Assembly (NCBI GenBank): GCA_003263775.1
Contig: JYJJ01000047.1
Coordinates: 18,556 to 82,555 of the forward strand
Length of the DNA stretch: 64,000 nt
Origin: Vibrio maritimus
GTDB taxonomy: Bacteria > Pseudomonadota > Gammaproteobacteria > Enterobacterales > Vibrionaceae
Direction of reading: 5' to 3'
In this document: piece after piece, positions 19,670 to 30,680 of the stretch
Position numbering within the stretch: the first letter of the stretch is position 1
How the letters are laid out: each line of letters opens with the position of its first letter
Notes under the pieces: generated by a model
What the model saw: the letters and a program-made list of their open reading frames with translations, nothing else
Told to the model about the DNA's origin: nothing
Database searches by the model: none
Position numbers and translations under genes: made by a program

Positions 19670-20938
19670 TTAAATAATATCTGCTAATTTAGCGGCTAAC
19701 GCGGTTTGAGCAACAGTTTCTTGCTCTCCGCCCTGCAAATCTTTGACCACGACCGTATTCTCAGCCACTTCAGTCTCACCAAGCACAAGAGCATAAACCG
19801 CGCCCACTTTGTCCGCGCGTTTGAATTGTTTCTTGAAGTTACCACCACCAAAGTGGTTCATTACTCGAATACCTGGGATCGCTTCACGAAGACTTTCAGC
19901 AAGCTTCATACCTGCCATCATAGTGCCTTCACCAGCTGTGACGACATAAGCGTCAACACTGCGACGAACGTCGGTCAGTTCAAGCGTTTCCATCATCAGA
20001 ACAAGACGCTCAAGACCCATAGCGAAGCCAACTGCCGGTGTTGCTTTACCGCCAAGCTGTTCAACAAGGCCGTCGTAACGACCACCGCCACATACAGTGC
20101 CTTGAGCACCTAGGCTTTCAGTGATCCACTCAAAAACAGTACGGTTGTAGTAATCCAGGCCACGAACCAAACGTTGGTTAACCGTATATTCGATACCTGC
20201 CGCGTCAAGAAGTTCACACAGACCTGCGAAATGTGCTTTTGACTCTTCATCGAGGTAGTCAGAAAGCTCTGGCGCATCCACCAAGATCGCTTGAACGTCT
20301 GGGTTTTTGCTATCCAATACGCGCAGTGGATTAGTATGCATACGGCGCTTGCTGTCTTCATCCAACACATCAACGTGCTGCTCTAGGTGAGCAATCAGTG
20401 CCGTACGGTAGTTAGCGCGCGCTTCTAGAGAACCAATAGAGTTAAGCTCTAGACGAACATACTTGTCGATACCCAGCTCACGCCAAAGACGCGCTGTCAT
20501 CATGATAAGTTCAGCGTCAACGTCAGGACCGTTTAGGCCGAATACTTCTACACCACATTGGTGGAACTGACGGTAGCGACCTTTTTGCGGACGCTCGTGA
20601 CGGAACATTGGGCCCATGTACCACAGACGCTGCTCTTGGTTGTACAGCAGGCCATTCTCGATACCTGCACGAACACAGCCCGCCGTGCCTTCAGGGCGTA
20701 GCGTTAGGCTATCGCCGTTGCGGTCTTCAAAGGTGTACATCTCTTTTTCAACCACGTCGGTCACTTCACCGATAGCGCGGCTGAATAGATGGGTCATCTC
20801 AACGATTGGCATACGTACTTCGTTGTAGCCATATGCGCTGACCACATGCTTCACTGTATTCTCAACTTTTTGCCAAAGTGGAGATTGTGTTGGGAGGCAG
20901 TCGTTCATGCCTCGGATTGCTTGAATAGTTTTTGCCAC
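19670..20938 (-). CDS. hisS: Histidyl-tRNA synthetase
   Basis: Charges tRNA-His. Class II motifs are visible: the motif 2 loop [19 protein letters not shown], the His-specific block [15 protein letters not shown] and motif 3 in [10 protein letters not shown]. An anticodon-binding domain follows (from about residue 325). 422 residues is normal. It sits between ispG and yfgM as in many gammaproteobacteria. Confidence 0.98.
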   Translation of the reverse strand: MAKTIQAIRGMNDCLPTQSPLWQKVENTVKHVVSAYGYNEVRMPIVEMTHLFSRAIGEVTDVVEKEMYTFEDRNGDSLTLRPEGTAGCVRAGIENGLLYNQEQRLWYMGPMFRHERPQKGRYRQFHQCGVEVFGLNGPDVDAELIMMTARLWRELGIDKYVRLELNSIGSLEARANYRTALIAHLEQHVDVLDEDSKRRMHTNPLRVLDSKNPDVQAILVDAPELSDYLDEESKAHFAGLCELLDAAGIEYTVNQRLVRGLDYYNRTVFEWITESLGAQGTVCGGGRYDGLVEQLGGKATPAVGFAMGLERLVLMMETLELTDVRRSVDAYVVTAGEGTMMAGMKLAESLREAIPGIRVMNHFGGGNFKKQFKRADKVGAVYALVLGETEVAENTVVVKDLQGGEQETVAQTALAAKLADII

Positions 20939-20964
20939 AGTTTAATACCGTATTTTCGTTGAGA

Positions 20965-22088
20965 TTATTTGTCTTCTACTTCATTTACTTCGATGCGATT
21001 TGCTGAATCTAGCATCGATGCTTTAGCTCGAATTTTTGCTTCAAGCTGATTAACGAGGTCATCGTTATCAAAGCGCTCTTTCTGACGTTTACCGTCTTCA
21101 TAGAAAGCACTCTTCTTGTTACTGCCTGCTAGGCCAAGATGAGACACTTCGGCTTCACCCGGACCATTAACCACACAGCCAATAATAGACACGTCCATTG
21201 GTGTGATCACATCTTCCAAACGCTCTTCTAGTGCGTTGACTGTACCAATCACGTCGAACTCTTGGCGAGAACAGCTTGGACAAGCAATAAAGTTAATGCC
21301 ACGAGAGCGGATGCGCAGTGATTTCAAAATATCGAAACCGACTTTAATTTCTTCTACTGGATTCGCAGCAAGAGAAATACGCAGCGTATCACCGATACCT
21401 TCAGCTAACAGCATGCCAAGGCCAACCGATGATTTCACTGAACCGGCACGTGCACCACCCGCTTCAGTAATACCTAGGTGAAGCGGTTGGTCAATTTTCT
21501 TAGCAAGTAGGCGGTAAGAGTCTACCGCGAGGAATACGTCAGACGCCTTAACGCTCACTTTGAACTGATCAAAGTTAAGACGATCAAGAATGTCCACGTG
21601 ACGCATTGCAGATTCAACCAAAGCCTCTGGCGTTGGTTCGCCATATTTCATCTGGATATCTTTTTCCAGAGAGCCACCATTGACACCAATACGAATTGGA
21701 ATGTTCTTATCGCGTGCACAGTCCACAACCGAACGAATACGCTCTTCATTACCAATGTTGCCTGGGTTGATACGCAAGCAATCAACCCCGTATTCAGCGA
21801 CTTTCAGCGCGATACGGTAGTCGAAGTGGATATCTGCGACCAGCGGAATAGAAACCTGCTTTTTGATCTCACGGAAGCTTCCGCCGCATCCATGGTAGGG
21901 ACAGAGACTCGAACGATGTCAGCGCCTACGTTTTCCAACGCTTTGATTTGAGCAACCGTCGCGGCTACATCGGTCGTACGCGTGTTCGTCATTGACTGAA
22001 CGGCGATAGGTGCGCCATCGCCGATAGGTACATCGCCCACATAAATACGCGTAGAGGGACGACGTTTAATTGGTGATTCGTGATGCAT
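20965..22088 (-). CDS. ispG: 4-Hydroxy-3-methylbut-2-enyl diphosphate synthase IspG (frameshifted)
   Basis: [4Fe-4S] enzyme of the MEP isoprenoid pathway, converting MEcPP to HMBPP. The N-terminus ([20 protein letters not shown]) and the C-terminal cluster ligands ([11 protein letters not shown] and GCVVNGPGE) are present. The frame breaks near 21877: DAAEA is followed by [20 protein letters not shown] in the other frame. The observed GAAGCTTCC probably was GAAGCCTTCC. Corrected length is 375 codons. The gene is essential, so the break is most likely an error. Eight bases separate it from rodZ. Confidence 0.95.
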
Positions 22089-22096
22089 AGTGTTTT

Positions 22097-23044
22097 CTAA
22101 GGTAAGGTGAATCGAGCTACTTTGCCTGAAGTATACCCAGAAAGGTCGACAGGTTCACTCGCTAATGTCATAGAAACCTTCTCAGGCGCACCTAAAATAA
22201 CTTTGAAAGGCGCTTTGCCGTCCAGACTTAGGTTGTCTCCCGCTTTTTTAATGCCGGTCGACACCGTCTTGCCATCGGCGTCTTTCACTTGGATCCAGCA
22301 ATCACCAGAAAATGACATCGTTAGATTGGTCAGTCCATTAGCAGGCTTTGGCTCTGCTACAGCAGGTTCAGTTTGCTCCACTACCTCAGCAACCTCTACT
22401 TCAGCTGGCACTTCAGTTTGGCTAGCCTCAGGTGCTTCGATTTGTGGCTCTTCCGGTGTAGCAACGATCGCTGAGACGTCGAGCGTCTTCACTTCTGGCT
22501 CTTGAGCAACAAGCTCAGCTTCAAGTGTGGCGATTTTTTCAGTTGCAGGCGCAGGCGCTTCCACTTCAAATGCAGGATCATTGCTTGAAGTGTCCGCAAT
22601 TTCAGACAAGGTATCTTTTTGTTGGTTCTGCAGCCACCAAACCGAAGAAATACCGATAATGACCACACCAATACCCCAAGTGAGTTTCATGATGCGGCTA
22701 TCGTGTTTCTCTTTATTGGTTTTTTGCGAAAAGCTCTGCATAGGCTGTTCGTAGTGCTGGGCTGCACTGTGATTTTCGATGGTGCCGAGTACCTCTTGCT
22801 CGTCAATACCGACTGCTTTTGCATAGGATCGTAAGTAGCCACGCGTAAACGTAGCGACTTGCTCACCATCGAACTCATTAGATTCTATTTTCTGAATGAT
22901 CGCGACACGCAAACGCAACCGATCGGCGATTTGTTTCTGCGTAAGGCCCAGAGCCTCACGCTTTTGCTTTAGAATGGTACCGGCAAGCATCACTTGCTCG
23001 GCTTGCGGTGACTGTTCTGTGGCGTTATTTTGCTCAGTACTCAT
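22097..23044 (-). CDS. rodZ: Cytoskeleton/cell-shape protein RodZ
   Basis: Links the MreB cytoskeleton to the cell-wall elongasome. It has a cytoplasmic Xre-type helix-turn-helix (about residues 20-85, [20 protein letters not shown]), a basic juxtamembrane stretch, one membrane helix ([18 protein letters not shown], about residue 120), a long Glu/Pro/Ala-rich periplasmic linker and a terminal DUF4115 beta domain ([17 protein letters not shown]). I start at ATG 23044 ([11 protein letters not shown]); an upstream in-frame extension of nine codons is unlikely. pilF, the usual neighbour, is missing upstream. Confidence 0.93.
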   Translation of the reverse strand: MSTEQNNATEQSPQAEQVMLAGTILKQKREALGLTQKQIADRLRLRVAIIQKIESNEFDGEQVATFTRGYLRSYAKAVGIDEQEVLGTIENHSAAQHYEQPMQSFSQKTNKEKHDSRIMKLTWGIGVVIIGISSVWWLQNQQKDTLSEIADTSSNDPAFEVEAPAPATEKIATLEAELVAQEPEVKTLDVSAIVATPEEPQIEAPEASQTEVPAEVEVAEVVEQTEPAVAEPKPANGLTNLTMSFSGDCWIQVKDADGKTVSTGIKKAGDNLSLDGKAPFKVILGAPEKVSMTLASEPVDLSGYTSGKVARFTLP

Positions 23045-23557
23045 TGATGTTGTACTTCTTATGGTTGTCACTTAGACACGACACGCTTCGTTCGTTATTT
23101 TTAATGGGTGTTCGTGGTCTTAGTTTGGTAAATCGCTCGCACTAGCTGTTCAATACAGCATAGTCCCAAATGGCCAACTGCGGCACTTCTCTGTTTGTAA
23201 AGCGCTCGATTTTATTATGATTTCTGTCTGACTGATTGAGTTAGCCAGCATCATCTCGATTGGAACTGCTCATCATAGTCGATTCTCCACACGAGTTAAA
23301 ATGTCCAGAGTAAAAACAGCGCAAATAGTGACATTTTTGATTAAAAATTAACACGACTCATATTTTTTTGGCGACATTTCGTAGTATTTGATTAACGAAA
23401 ACTATGTTTGTTCCGTTATTGTTCAATTATTTATCTAGAAAATGTGGCAAAGATCAGAGTTTGCGAGATGAATTAAAGCCGCTGTTTTTACTCAACTCTG
23501 GATACAACAAAGCCAAGTCGAAACTTGGCTTTGGATAACACAATTTGAGTGCGCGAA
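23045..23557. other. rodZ-rlmN gap where pilF/pilW is usually found
   Basis: About 510 bases without a gene. In other vibrios and in Pseudomonas a gene for the type IV pilus protein PilF/PilW of about 750 bp lies here. I read all three minus-strand frames of the part nearest rodZ (about 23072-23290) and found only short stop-ridden stretches without TPR-like sequence. The region is AT-rich, with an rlmN terminator near 23509-23532, and must supply a rodZ promoter. Confidence 0.6.
23509..23532 (-). terminator. Terminator after rlmN
   Basis: 10-bp stem AAAGCCAAGT / ACTTGGCTTT with a 4-nt loop, about 25 nt after the rlmN stop. The T-tract is short (TTTGTTGT), so termination may be partial. Confidence 0.65.
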
Positions 23558-24685
23558 TTATACGGCTTTAACTGGGATCGCTTGCTGGCCTTTTTGTGCT
23601 GCAATTTGTTGTGTACGTTTGGTACGGTCAATCACATCACCGACAAGCTGACCACAAGCAGCATCGATATCATCACCACGAGTCTTACGAACCGTCACAG
23701 TGTAATCATACTGCATGAGCGTTTTCATGAAGCGGTCGATACGCGAATTGCTCGGCTTCTTATATGGCGAGCCTGGGTACGGGTTGAACGGGATCAGGTT
23801 GATCTTCGCCGGTGTATCCTTAAGAAGCTCAGCCAGCTCACGTGCATGGTCCATATCGTCATTCACATGGTCAAGCAGCACATATTCAACCGTTACTTTA
23901 CCGCGGTTCGCGTTCGAGGACGCAATGTAGCGACGGACGGAAGCCAAGAAGTCTTGGATATCCCAACGGTCGTTAATTGGCATGATTTCACTACGAAGCT
24001 TGTCGTTTGGCGCGTGCAGAGAAATCGCTAACGCAACGTCAATTTGACCTGTCATCTGATCAAGACCAGACACAACACCAGACGTTGATACAGTTACGCG
24101 ACGCTTAGACAAACCAAAGCCCAAATCATCAAGCATCAGCTCAAGTGCCGGCATCAAGTTTTTCATGTTAAGCAGTGGCTCACCCATGCCCATCATCACG
24201 ACGTTAGTGATTGGGCGGCGACCAGTTTCTTTCTCAAGACCGATCTCACGCGCTGCGCGCCACACCTGACCAATGATTTCAGACACTTTCAGGTTACGGT
24301 TAAAGCCTTGCTGAGCCGTTGAGCAGAACTTACACTCCAATGCACACCCCACCTGCGAAGAAACACACAACGTCGCGCGATCATCATCAGGAATATAAAC
24401 GGTTTCTACATCTTGATCGCCAACACGCATTGCCCACTTAATGGTGCCATCAGAAGAGTGCTGAGCTTCAGATACCGTTGGCGCTTTGATTTCCGCTAAA
24501 CGGATCAGCTTTTCACGCAGCTTCTTATTGATGTTGGTCATCTTCTCGAAGTCGTCGACACCAAAATGATAGATCCACTTCATTATCTGATCAGCACGGA
24601 AGGCTTTTTCGCCCAGTTCCTCTTGGAAAAACTGACGCATACCCTTGCGATCAAAATCGAGTAGATTGACTTTTTGTGTGGTCAT
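23558..24685 (-). CDS. rlmN: 23S rRNA (A2503-C2) / tRNA A37 methyltransferase RlmN
   Basis: Radical SAM enzyme that methylates C2 of adenine 2503 in 23S rRNA and A37 in some tRNAs. The cluster motif [14 protein letters not shown] (CxxxCxxC), the SAM-binding [11 protein letters not shown] and the C-terminal catalytic Cys in [12 protein letters not shown] are all present. 375 residues is normal. It is monocistronic here, with its own terminator, because the pilF gene that normally follows is absent. Confidence 0.97.
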   Translation of the reverse strand: MTTQKVNLLDFDRKGMRQFFQEELGEKAFRADQIMKWIYHFGVDDFEKMTNINKKLREKLIRLAEIKAPTVSEAQHSSDGTIKWAMRVGDQDVETVYIPDDDRATLCVSSQVGCALECKFCSTAQQGFNRNLKVSEIIGQVWRAAREIGLEKETGRRPITNVVMMGMGEPLLNMKNLMPALELMLDDLGFGLSKRRVTVSTSGVVSGLDQMTGQIDVALAISLHAPNDKLRSEIMPINDRWDIQDFLASVRRYIASSNANRGKVTVEYVLLDHVNDDMDHARELAELLKDTPAKINLIPFNPYPGSPYKKPSNSRIDRFMKTLMQYDYTVTVRKTRGDDIDAACGQLVGDVIDRTKRTQQIAAQKGQQAIPVKAV

Positions 24686-24830
24686 GGTGCCTCTTCGATG
24701 ACGGTAAATGGTGTTAAGGGCGCGAATTGTACAGGCTTTAGCCCCTACAACAAGCGTTACAAAACCTTAAAATATTAAGGTATTCATTTCTAAGTGAACA
24801 TTTTTTGTACAACAAAAGTGACAAGTAATA

Positions 24831-24856
24831 AAAAAGGAGGCTACGCCTCCTTTTTA
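24831..24856 (-). terminator. Terminator after ndk
   Basis: 11-bp stem AAAAAGGAGGC / GCCTCCTTTTT with loop TAC, about 20 nt after the ndk stop; T-run on the minus strand. Confidence 0.93.
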
Positions 24857-24873
24857 CTCACAACTGCACTCAA

Positions 24874-25299
24874 TTAACGAGGACAAATTTCTGACTGTGG
24901 AAAGAAAAACTCAATCTCACGTGCTGCTGATTCTGGGCTATCTGAACCATGCACTGAGTTGTGACGCATGCTTAGCGCGTAATCTGCGCGGATAGTACCA
25001 CACGCTGCTTCTTCTGGATTCGTTTTGCCCATCAGCTCGCGGTAACGACAAATCGCATCTTCACCTTCCAGTACTTGAACCATGATTGGGCCAGACGTCA
25101 TGAATGCACGAAGATCATCGAAAAACGGTTTACCTTCATGCTCTGCGTAAAAGCCTTTTGCTTGCTCGTCGGTAAGATGAACCATCTTAGCTGCAATAAT
25201 AGACAGACCTGCTTTTTCGATACGATGATAGATCTCACCAATCAAATTACGCTTAACTGCATCCGGTTTAACGATAGAGAATGTTCTTTCTAGGGCCAT
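24874..25299 (-). CDS. ndk: Nucleoside diphosphate kinase
   Basis: Balances nucleoside triphosphate pools by transferring phosphate through a phosphohistidine. The active-site His is in [14 protein letters not shown]. The start [21 protein letters not shown] is standard. 141 residues. Single transcription unit between pepB and rlmN. Confidence 0.98.
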   Translation of the reverse strand: MALERTFSIVKPDAVKRNLIGEIYHRIEKAGLSIIAAKMVHLTDEQAKGFYAEHEGKPFFDDLRAFMTSGPIMVQVLEGEDAICRYRELMGKTNPEEAACGTIRADYALSMRHNSVHGSDSPESAAREIEFFFPQSEICPR

Positions 25300-25350
25300 T
25301 ATTGTTCCTTTTCTTTCGTGTTGTTCTTTTATTAGTAATAATTTTTTGAA

Positions 25351-26646
25351 TTACTTGTCAGCCTGCTCCGTTAGCAAACGAGCGAGTGTGCGCACACCCA
25401 TACCGGTCGCACCAGCAGACCATTTATCGGTTCCTGACTTACGGTAAGTACCCGCACAATCGAAGTGCAACCAACCTTTCTTGTAGTCTTCCACAAAGTA
25501 AGACAAGAATGCCGCCGCCGTACTTGCGCCCGGAGAGTAGTCACCGCTGCTGATGTTCGACAAATCAGCAAAGTTCGAAGGCAACATACCGCGATGGAAA
25601 TCTGCCAGCGGTAGCGGCCAGAGACCTTCTTTTTCTTGGTTTGCGTTCGTTAGTGCTTGATGTGTTAGCTCGTCATCGAATGACATGATGGCATGGTAAT
25701 CGTTACCAAGCGCGTTCTTCGCTGCGCCAGTAAGCGTCGCACAGTCAATGATAAGCTCTGGGTTTTGTTCACTTGCGTAGATCAGACCGTCAGCCAACAC
25801 CAAGCGACCTTCCGCGTCGGTATTCATGATCTCAACCGTCTTACCATTTTTATAGGTAATCACATCACCTAGCTTAAGCGCGCGACCCGATACCATGTTT
25901 TCAGCACAACATAGGATCAGTTTTACACGCTTGTTTAGGCCACGCATGATAGCAAGACCTAGACCACCAGTAATGGTACCCGCACCGCCCATATCTGCTT
26001 TCATCGCCGTCATAAAGTTCGATGGCTTTAGGCTGTAACCGCCTGAGTCAAAGGTAATACCCTTACCCACCATACAAGCAAATACCGGCGCGTTTTCATC
26101 GCCAGTTGGGTTGTAGTCCAGTTGTAGCATCGCAGAGGTGCGCTCAGAGCCACGACCAACAGCGAAAATGCCTTCCCAGCCTTCAGTGAGGAGATCTTTG
26201 TCTTTAACGATGCGGTAAGTCACGTGCTCAGGAGCCGTTGACTTAATGAATTCTGCTGCCATAGTGGCAAGCTGGCGTGGCGCCACTTCTTCAGCGCTTT
26301 TGTTGATGATGTCACGCGTCCAGTCAGATGCTTTGATGCGCGCGTCTAACTCTTTCTTGTCTTGCTCGTTTAACTCGGCTAGCTCAATTTGAGTGCTTTT
26401 CTTAGAGTTACGGTAACCTTGGTAAAACGCCCAAGAAGACTCTAAATCCCAACCCTCGCCTGCAAGAGTGGCGTTTGAAATGCCTTGTGAATCTAACTTG
26501 CGAGCCGCGCGTTGAATCGCGCCGAGATCGTGGCCTTCACCGATGTGGATGGTCGCACCTTGCTCTGAGAAAGAAATGATAGCCTTTTCGCCCCATTGTG
26601 GCGCTGCCGCTTCTTGGCTAATAAATACCGACATTGTGCTAGACAT
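25351..26646 (-). CDS. pepB: Peptidase B (leucyl aminopeptidase family)
   Basis: Cytosolic M17 metallo-aminopeptidase that trims N-terminal residues from peptides. The signature [13 protein letters not shown] binds the two metal ions, together with [16 protein letters not shown] and MKADMGGAG. 431 residues matches PepB rather than the longer PepA. It lies after the isc operon but is separated from iscX by a strong terminator. Confidence 0.96.
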   Translation of the reverse strand: MSSTMSVFISQEAAAPQWGEKAIISFSEQGATIHIGEGHDLGAIQRAARKLDSQGISNATLAGEGWDLESSWAFYQGYRNSKKSTQIELAELNEQDKKELDARIKASDWTRDIINKSAEEVAPRQLATMAAEFIKSTAPEHVTYRIVKDKDLLTEGWEGIFAVGRGSERTSAMLQLDYNPTGDENAPVFACMVGKGITFDSGGYSLKPSNFMTAMKADMGGAGTITGGLGLAIMRGLNKRVKLILCCAENMVSGRALKLGDVITYKNGKTVEIMNTDAEGRLVLADGLIYASEQNPELIIDCATLTGAAKNALGNDYHAIMSFDDELTHQALTNANQEKEGLWPLPLADFHRGMLPSNFADLSNISSGDYSPGASTAAAFLSYFVEDYKKGWLHFDCAGTYRKSGTDKWSAGATGMGVRTLARLLTEQADK

Positions 26647-26800
26647 GGTCTCTCCTTGTCTTAAATCTAATTATTGCAGCTTGCCTGTTGCTGTTCGGCT
26701 GCTGTGTCGCATTCTGTGTATCAAATGATGTTATCACTATGTAGAGACAATACCAATGACTGCACCATGGGAATTAATAACAATGTAACATGGTGCGACA

Positions 26801-26827
26801 AAAAAACGGGCCAAAGGCCCGTTTTTG
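26801..26827 (-). terminator. Terminator of the isc operon
   Basis: 11-bp stem AAAAACGGGCC / GGCCCGTTTTT with loop AAA, 23 nt after the iscX stop; T-run on the minus strand. Confidence 0.93.
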
Positions 26828-26849
26828 TATAACTAACTAGTAAGTCTGT

Positions 26850-27050
26850 TTAATCGTACTCATCCATCCAGCATAAAATCACAGCTTCAAGGATTTTTTC
26901 ATTTGAGCGATTTGGATCGTCGTCAAAATCTTCTAGGTCTGTAATCCATTTATGCAAGTCTGTGAAACGAACCGTTTTCGGGTCAGTTTCTGGAAATTGA
27001 TCGCACAGCTCGATAGCGATATCACGAGAATCAGTCCATTTTAAGCTCAT
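26850..27050 (-). CDS. iscX: Fe-S cluster assembly accessory protein IscX
   Basis: Small acidic protein that binds IscS and iron and tunes cluster assembly. The 66-residue sequence, with [27 protein letters not shown] and the acidic end [20 protein letters not shown], is typical. Last gene of the isc operon, 15 bases after fdx. Confidence 0.96.
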   Translation of the reverse strand: MSLKWTDSRDIAIELCDQFPETDPKTVRFTDLHKWITDLEDFDDDPNRSNEKILEAVILCWMDEYD

Positions 27051-27065
27051 GAATCCTCCAGTTAA

Positions 27066-27404
27066 TTAGTGATCTTCAGATGCGTGGTTTAGTGTGTACT
27101 TTGGAATTTCTACCACAAGATCTTCATCCGCAACGACCGCTTGGCAACCTAGACGCGACTCAGGCTCTAGACCCCATGCTTTATCCAACATATCGTCTTC
27201 AAGCTCTTCACTTTCTTCTAGTGAATCAAAACCTTCACGGATGATGACGTGACAAGTGGTACATGCACACGACTTCTCACAAGCGTGCTCAATTCCAATA
27301 CCGTTCTTTAGCGCTACGTCTAATACAGTTTCGCCTTCATTAGCCTCTAATACTGCGCCTTCTGGGCAGAGATCTTCATGGGGCAGAACAACAATTTTTG
27401 GCAT
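27066..27404 (-). CDS. fdx: ISC-system [2Fe-2S] ferredoxin
   Basis: Electron donor for cluster assembly on IscU. Adrenodoxin-type ligands: CEKSCACTTCHV supplies three Cys and GCQAVVADEDL the fourth. 112 residues. Between hscA and iscX, the standard position. Confidence 0.97.
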   Translation of the reverse strand: MPKIVVLPHEDLCPEGAVLEANEGETVLDVALKNGIGIEHACEKSCACTTCHVIIREGFDSLEESEELEDDMLDKAWGLEPESRLGCQAVVADEDLVVEIPKYTLNHASEDH

Positions 27405-27422
27405 GACTACTTAGTCCTCGAT

Positions 27423-29273
27423 CTAAATGTTATCAACTGATTGACCGGCCAATGCTTCACGGATGGATTTGTCCATTCGACGTGATGCAAATTCTTGGCT
27501 CGCCTTATCAGTGTCTTTAATACCTTGTTCAATAGCATCGGCATCATCGCCATTGCGAAGTTCAATTAGAGCTTCAATCGCTTTAACCAATGCCTGCTTT
27601 TCTTCTTCGTTCAGAAGTGCATCGCCGTCCGCTTGCATCGCAGCGATAAGGCCTTCAATCACACGATCCGCTTCAACACGTTGCTCGGCCAGAGCACGTG
27701 CTAGCATGTCATCTTTGGCGTAAGTCATCGAGTCTTTGAGCATGTTCGTTACTTCGTCATCGCTGAGACCATAAGATGGTTTCACCTGGATTTCTGACTG
27801 AACACCGGTGCTCTTTTCCATCGCAGTAACAGAAAGTAGACCATCAGCATCAACTTGATACGTCACGCGGATATGAGCTGCACCCGCCGCCATAGGAGGA
27901 ATGCCTTTTAGTGAGAAACGAGCCAGCGAGCGGCAATCGTCTACCATCTCACGTTCACCTTGCACTATGTGCACAGACATCGCCGTTTGACCATCTTTGA
28001 ACGTGGTAAATTCTTGGGCGCGCGCCACCGGAATCGTGGTGTTACGTGGAACGATCTTCTCGACCAAGCCGCCCATGGTTTCAATACCCAGTGACAGAGG
28101 AAGAACATCCAACAGCAGCATCTCTGAATCAGGTTTGTTACCTGCAAGAATATCCGCTTGAATCGCTGCGCCAATCGCGACTACTTCGTCTGGGTTAATG
28201 CTAGTTAGTGGTGTTTTACCAAAGAAGTCGCCTACCATTTCACGAACCAATGGCGTGCGAGTTGAACCGCCAACCATAACAACTTCTAGAACGTCTTCTG
28301 CATCGACTTCAGCATCTTTCAATGCACGTCGGCATGAAAGTAATGTCTTTTTCACAAGCGGACGAATTAGGTCTTCAAACTCTGGTTTCGTCAGTTCACC
28401 TTGCCAGCCAAGAACGTTAACAGCCGCAACATCATTTTGGCTCAGGTCGATTTTCGCTTGTGTAGCAGCGTCCAGCAATTCACGTTGCTCATGAGCGTTA
28501 AGCTCTGACTTGCCAGCTTGTTGCTGCAAGTGGTCGGCAACGAGGTGGTCAAAATCGTCACCACCCAGCGCTGAATCACCACCAGTTGCCAGCACTTCAA
28601 ATACACCGCGAGATAAACGCAGGATAGAGATATCGAAGGTACCACCACCTAAATCGTAAACCGCAATCACGCCTTCTTGACCACTGTCTAGCCCGTAAGC
28701 GATAGCTGCTGCAGTCGGCTCATTAAGAAGACGCAGTACATGCATACCCGCTAGGTTGGCTGCATCTTTGGTGCCTTGACGCTGAGCATCATCGAAATAC
28801 GCTGGCACCGTAATCACTACGCCAGCTAATTCGCCACCCAGCGATTCTTCTGCGCGCTTACCAAGCGTTTTAAGAATGTCAGAAGAAACTTGAATCGGGT
28901 TCTTTGCACCGCCAGCGGTTTGCAGAACAGGTAGACCATTATCACTTTCTGTCAGTGAATATGGCATTGACGGATAACGACTCTGAACATCTGCAAGTGA
29001 ACGGCCGAGTAGACGCTTCACAGAAATGATGGTGTTAACGGGATCCAGTGCTGCGTTGTCACGAGCATCGATACCAACAATAGTGTTATCTGCCGCGTAG
29101 CGAACCGCTGATGGGAGGATCTTATTACCGTTGGCATCTGGTAATGTCGCGGCTTCACCACTTCTCACTGTCGCGACGAGGGAGTTAGTCGTGCCTAGGT
29201 CAATACCCGCAGCCAGTTTATGTTCGTGTGGCGCGGAGCTTTGACCCGGCTCTGCGATTTGAAGTAATGCCAT
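27423..29273 (-). CDS. hscA: Fe-S assembly chaperone HscA (Hsp70 type)
   Basis: Specialised Hsp70 that releases clusters from IscU using ATP. The nucleotide-binding domain begins [14 protein letters not shown] and contains [15 protein letters not shown] and [13 protein letters not shown]. The linker [18 protein letters not shown] leads to the substrate domain, which binds the LPPVK motif of IscU; that motif is seen in the IscU of this window. 616 residues. 23 bases after hscB. Confidence 0.97.
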   Translation of the reverse strand: MALLQIAEPGQSSAPHEHKLAAGIDLGTTNSLVATVRSGEAATLPDANGNKILPSAVRYAADNTIVGIDARDNAALDPVNTIISVKRLLGRSLADVQSRYPSMPYSLTESDNGLPVLQTAGGAKNPIQVSSDILKTLGKRAEESLGGELAGVVITVPAYFDDAQRQGTKDAANLAGMHVLRLLNEPTAAAIAYGLDSGQEGVIAVYDLGGGTFDISILRLSRGVFEVLATGGDSALGGDDFDHLVADHLQQQAGKSELNAHEQRELLDAATQAKIDLSQNDVAAVNVLGWQGELTKPEFEDLIRPLVKKTLLSCRRALKDAEVDAEDVLEVVMVGGSTRTPLVREMVGDFFGKTPLTSINPDEVVAIGAAIQADILAGNKPDSEMLLLDVLPLSLGIETMGGLVEKIVPRNTTIPVARAQEFTTFKDGQTAMSVHIVQGEREMVDDCRSLARFSLKGIPPMAAGAAHIRVTYQVDADGLLSVTAMEKSTGVQSEIQVKPSYGLSDDEVTNMLKDSMTYAKDDMLARALAEQRVEADRVIEGLIAAMQADGDALLNEEEKQALVKAIEALIELRNGDDADAIEQGIKDTDKASQEFASRRMDKSIREALAGQSVDNI

Positions 29274-29296
29274 TCAAATATCCTTGGGAGCTTCCA

Positions 29297-29812
29297 TTAA
29301 CCAAGCAGCTTATCTTCTAGCTGTTCTATTTCACTTTGCAACTTGGCGATAAATTTTAGTTTTCTAACGCTATCAGCAGCGACTGGCCATTCGGCTTGAG
29401 AAAGCTGACCTTCTAACTCTGATAGCTGTACCTTGAACATTTTGCTGACCTTAGCTTCAAAGTCAAAAAGTTCTGATTCAGGGTCACTTGAAGACGCGAG
29501 ATCTTCCAATTCTTCTCGAAGTTCCATCTGCTCCATTAAGAACAGTGGATCTTGCAATGTTTGCTGCTCAGCGCGAATATCGACACCGTTTTCGGCCAAT
29601 AAGTATTCGGCGCGAGAGATAGGCTTTTTCAGCACTTCGTAGGCATCATTGATTTGCGCTGCCTTCTGCACTGCAAGTAGGCGGTCGCGCTCAGAGGCAG
29701 TAGCAAAGTTGTCTGGGTGAAAGCGTTTTTGCAGTTCTCGGAACTGAGAAGAAAGAAGGCTACCGTCCAACTGAAACTGAACAGGTAGCCCAAATAATTC
29801 GAAATGGTTCAT
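29297..29812 (-). CDS. hscB: Fe-S assembly co-chaperone HscB (J-domain)
   Basis: Delivers IscU to HscA and stimulates its ATPase. N-terminal J domain with the HPD motif in KRFHPDNFATA, then a three-helix IscU-binding domain. I start at ATG 29812 (MNHFELFGLPVQF), giving 171 residues as in E. coli; five upstream codons in frame are without homology. Confidence 0.96.
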   Translation of the reverse strand: MNHFELFGLPVQFQLDGSLLSSQFRELQKRFHPDNFATASERDRLLAVQKAAQINDAYEVLKKPISRAEYLLAENGVDIRAEQQTLQDPLFLMEQMELREELEDLASSSDPESELFDFEAKVSKMFKVQLSELEGQLSQAEWPVAADSVRKLKFIAKLQSEIEQLEDKLLG

Positions 29813-29868
29813 AGCATTGACTCGCAATTAATGAGCCTGGCCGATACAACAGCCAAGCTCGTCAAAGG

Positions 29869-30192
29869 TTAAACATTAAAGCTTTCACCACAACCACACT
29901 CGCCTTTCGCATTTGGGTTGTTGAACTCAAAACCTTCGTTCAAGCCTTCTTTTACATAATCTAGCTCTGTGCCATCGAGATAAACCAAGCTCTTAGCATC
30001 GATGATGACTTTCACGCCTGAGTGCTCAAACACTGAATCGCCATCATCCAGTTCATCAACGAACTCAAGAACGTAAGCCATGCCAGAGCAACCTGTGGTT
30101 TTTACACCAAGGCGTAATCCAATCCCTTTGCCGCGATTATCTAAAAATGTCTTAACTCGGCTCGCTGCTGCGTCTGTCATTGAGATGGCCAT
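29869..30192 (-). CDS. iscA: A-type Fe-S carrier IscA
   Basis: Carries assembled clusters (or iron) to target proteins. The three conserved Cys are in [13 protein letters not shown] and [11 protein letters not shown] at the C-terminus. 107 residues. Between iscU and hscB. Confidence 0.97.
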   Translation of the reverse strand: MAISMTDAAASRVKTFLDNRGKGIGLRLGVKTTGCSGMAYVLEFVDELDDGDSVFEHSGVKVIIDAKSLVYLDGTELDYVKEGLNEGFEFNNPNAKGECGCGESFNV

Positions 30193-30266
30193 ACTACAAC
30201 CTTTGTTCGTTTCTCTTGATGATACTGTGTCTTAATAAAGCTAAAGGGCTTGGTTATCCAAGCAGT

Positions 30267-30647
30267 TTAGTCGTGCTTCTTCTTGTAGTCTGCAACCGCT
30301 GCTTTGATTGCATCTTCAGCAAGAATTGAGCAGTGAACTTTCACTGGTGGCAACTCTAGTTCTTCTGCAATTTCAGCATTTTTGATAGCCGCTGCTTCAT
30401 CGATCGATTTGCCTTTAACCCACTCAGTAACCAGTGAGCTTGATGCGATCGCTGAACCACAACCGTAGGTCTTAAACTTCGCATCTTCGATGATACCTTC
30501 TGGTGTCACCTTGATCTGAAGTTTCATTACGTCACCACACGCTGGTGCGCCAACCATACCACTACCCACAGCCGGATCATTCTTATCAAATGAACCTACG
30601 TTGCGTGGGTTCTCATAGTGGTCAATTACTTTTTCACTATACGCCAT
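30267..30647 (-). CDS. iscU: Fe-S scaffold protein IscU
   Basis: Scaffold on which [2Fe-2S] and [4Fe-4S] clusters are built. Ligand Cys are in GAPACGDVMKL, FKTYGCGSAIASSS and LPPVKVHCSILAEDA. The last also carries the LPPVK recognition motif for HscA. 126 residues. Confidence 0.98.
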   Translation of the reverse strand: MAYSEKVIDHYENPRNVGSFDKNDPAVGSGMVGAPACGDVMKLQIKVTPEGIIEDAKFKTYGCGSAIASSSLVTEWVKGKSIDEAAAIKNAEIAEELELPPVKVHCSILAEDAIKAAVADYKKKHD

Positions 30648-30680
30648 AATAACTTCCTCGAATCCTCTACTTCCGTGAGA

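Noticed and set aside
23045..23557. Remnant of pilF
   Set aside because: The minus-strand frames I translated hold only short stop-ridden stretches without TPR-like sequence.
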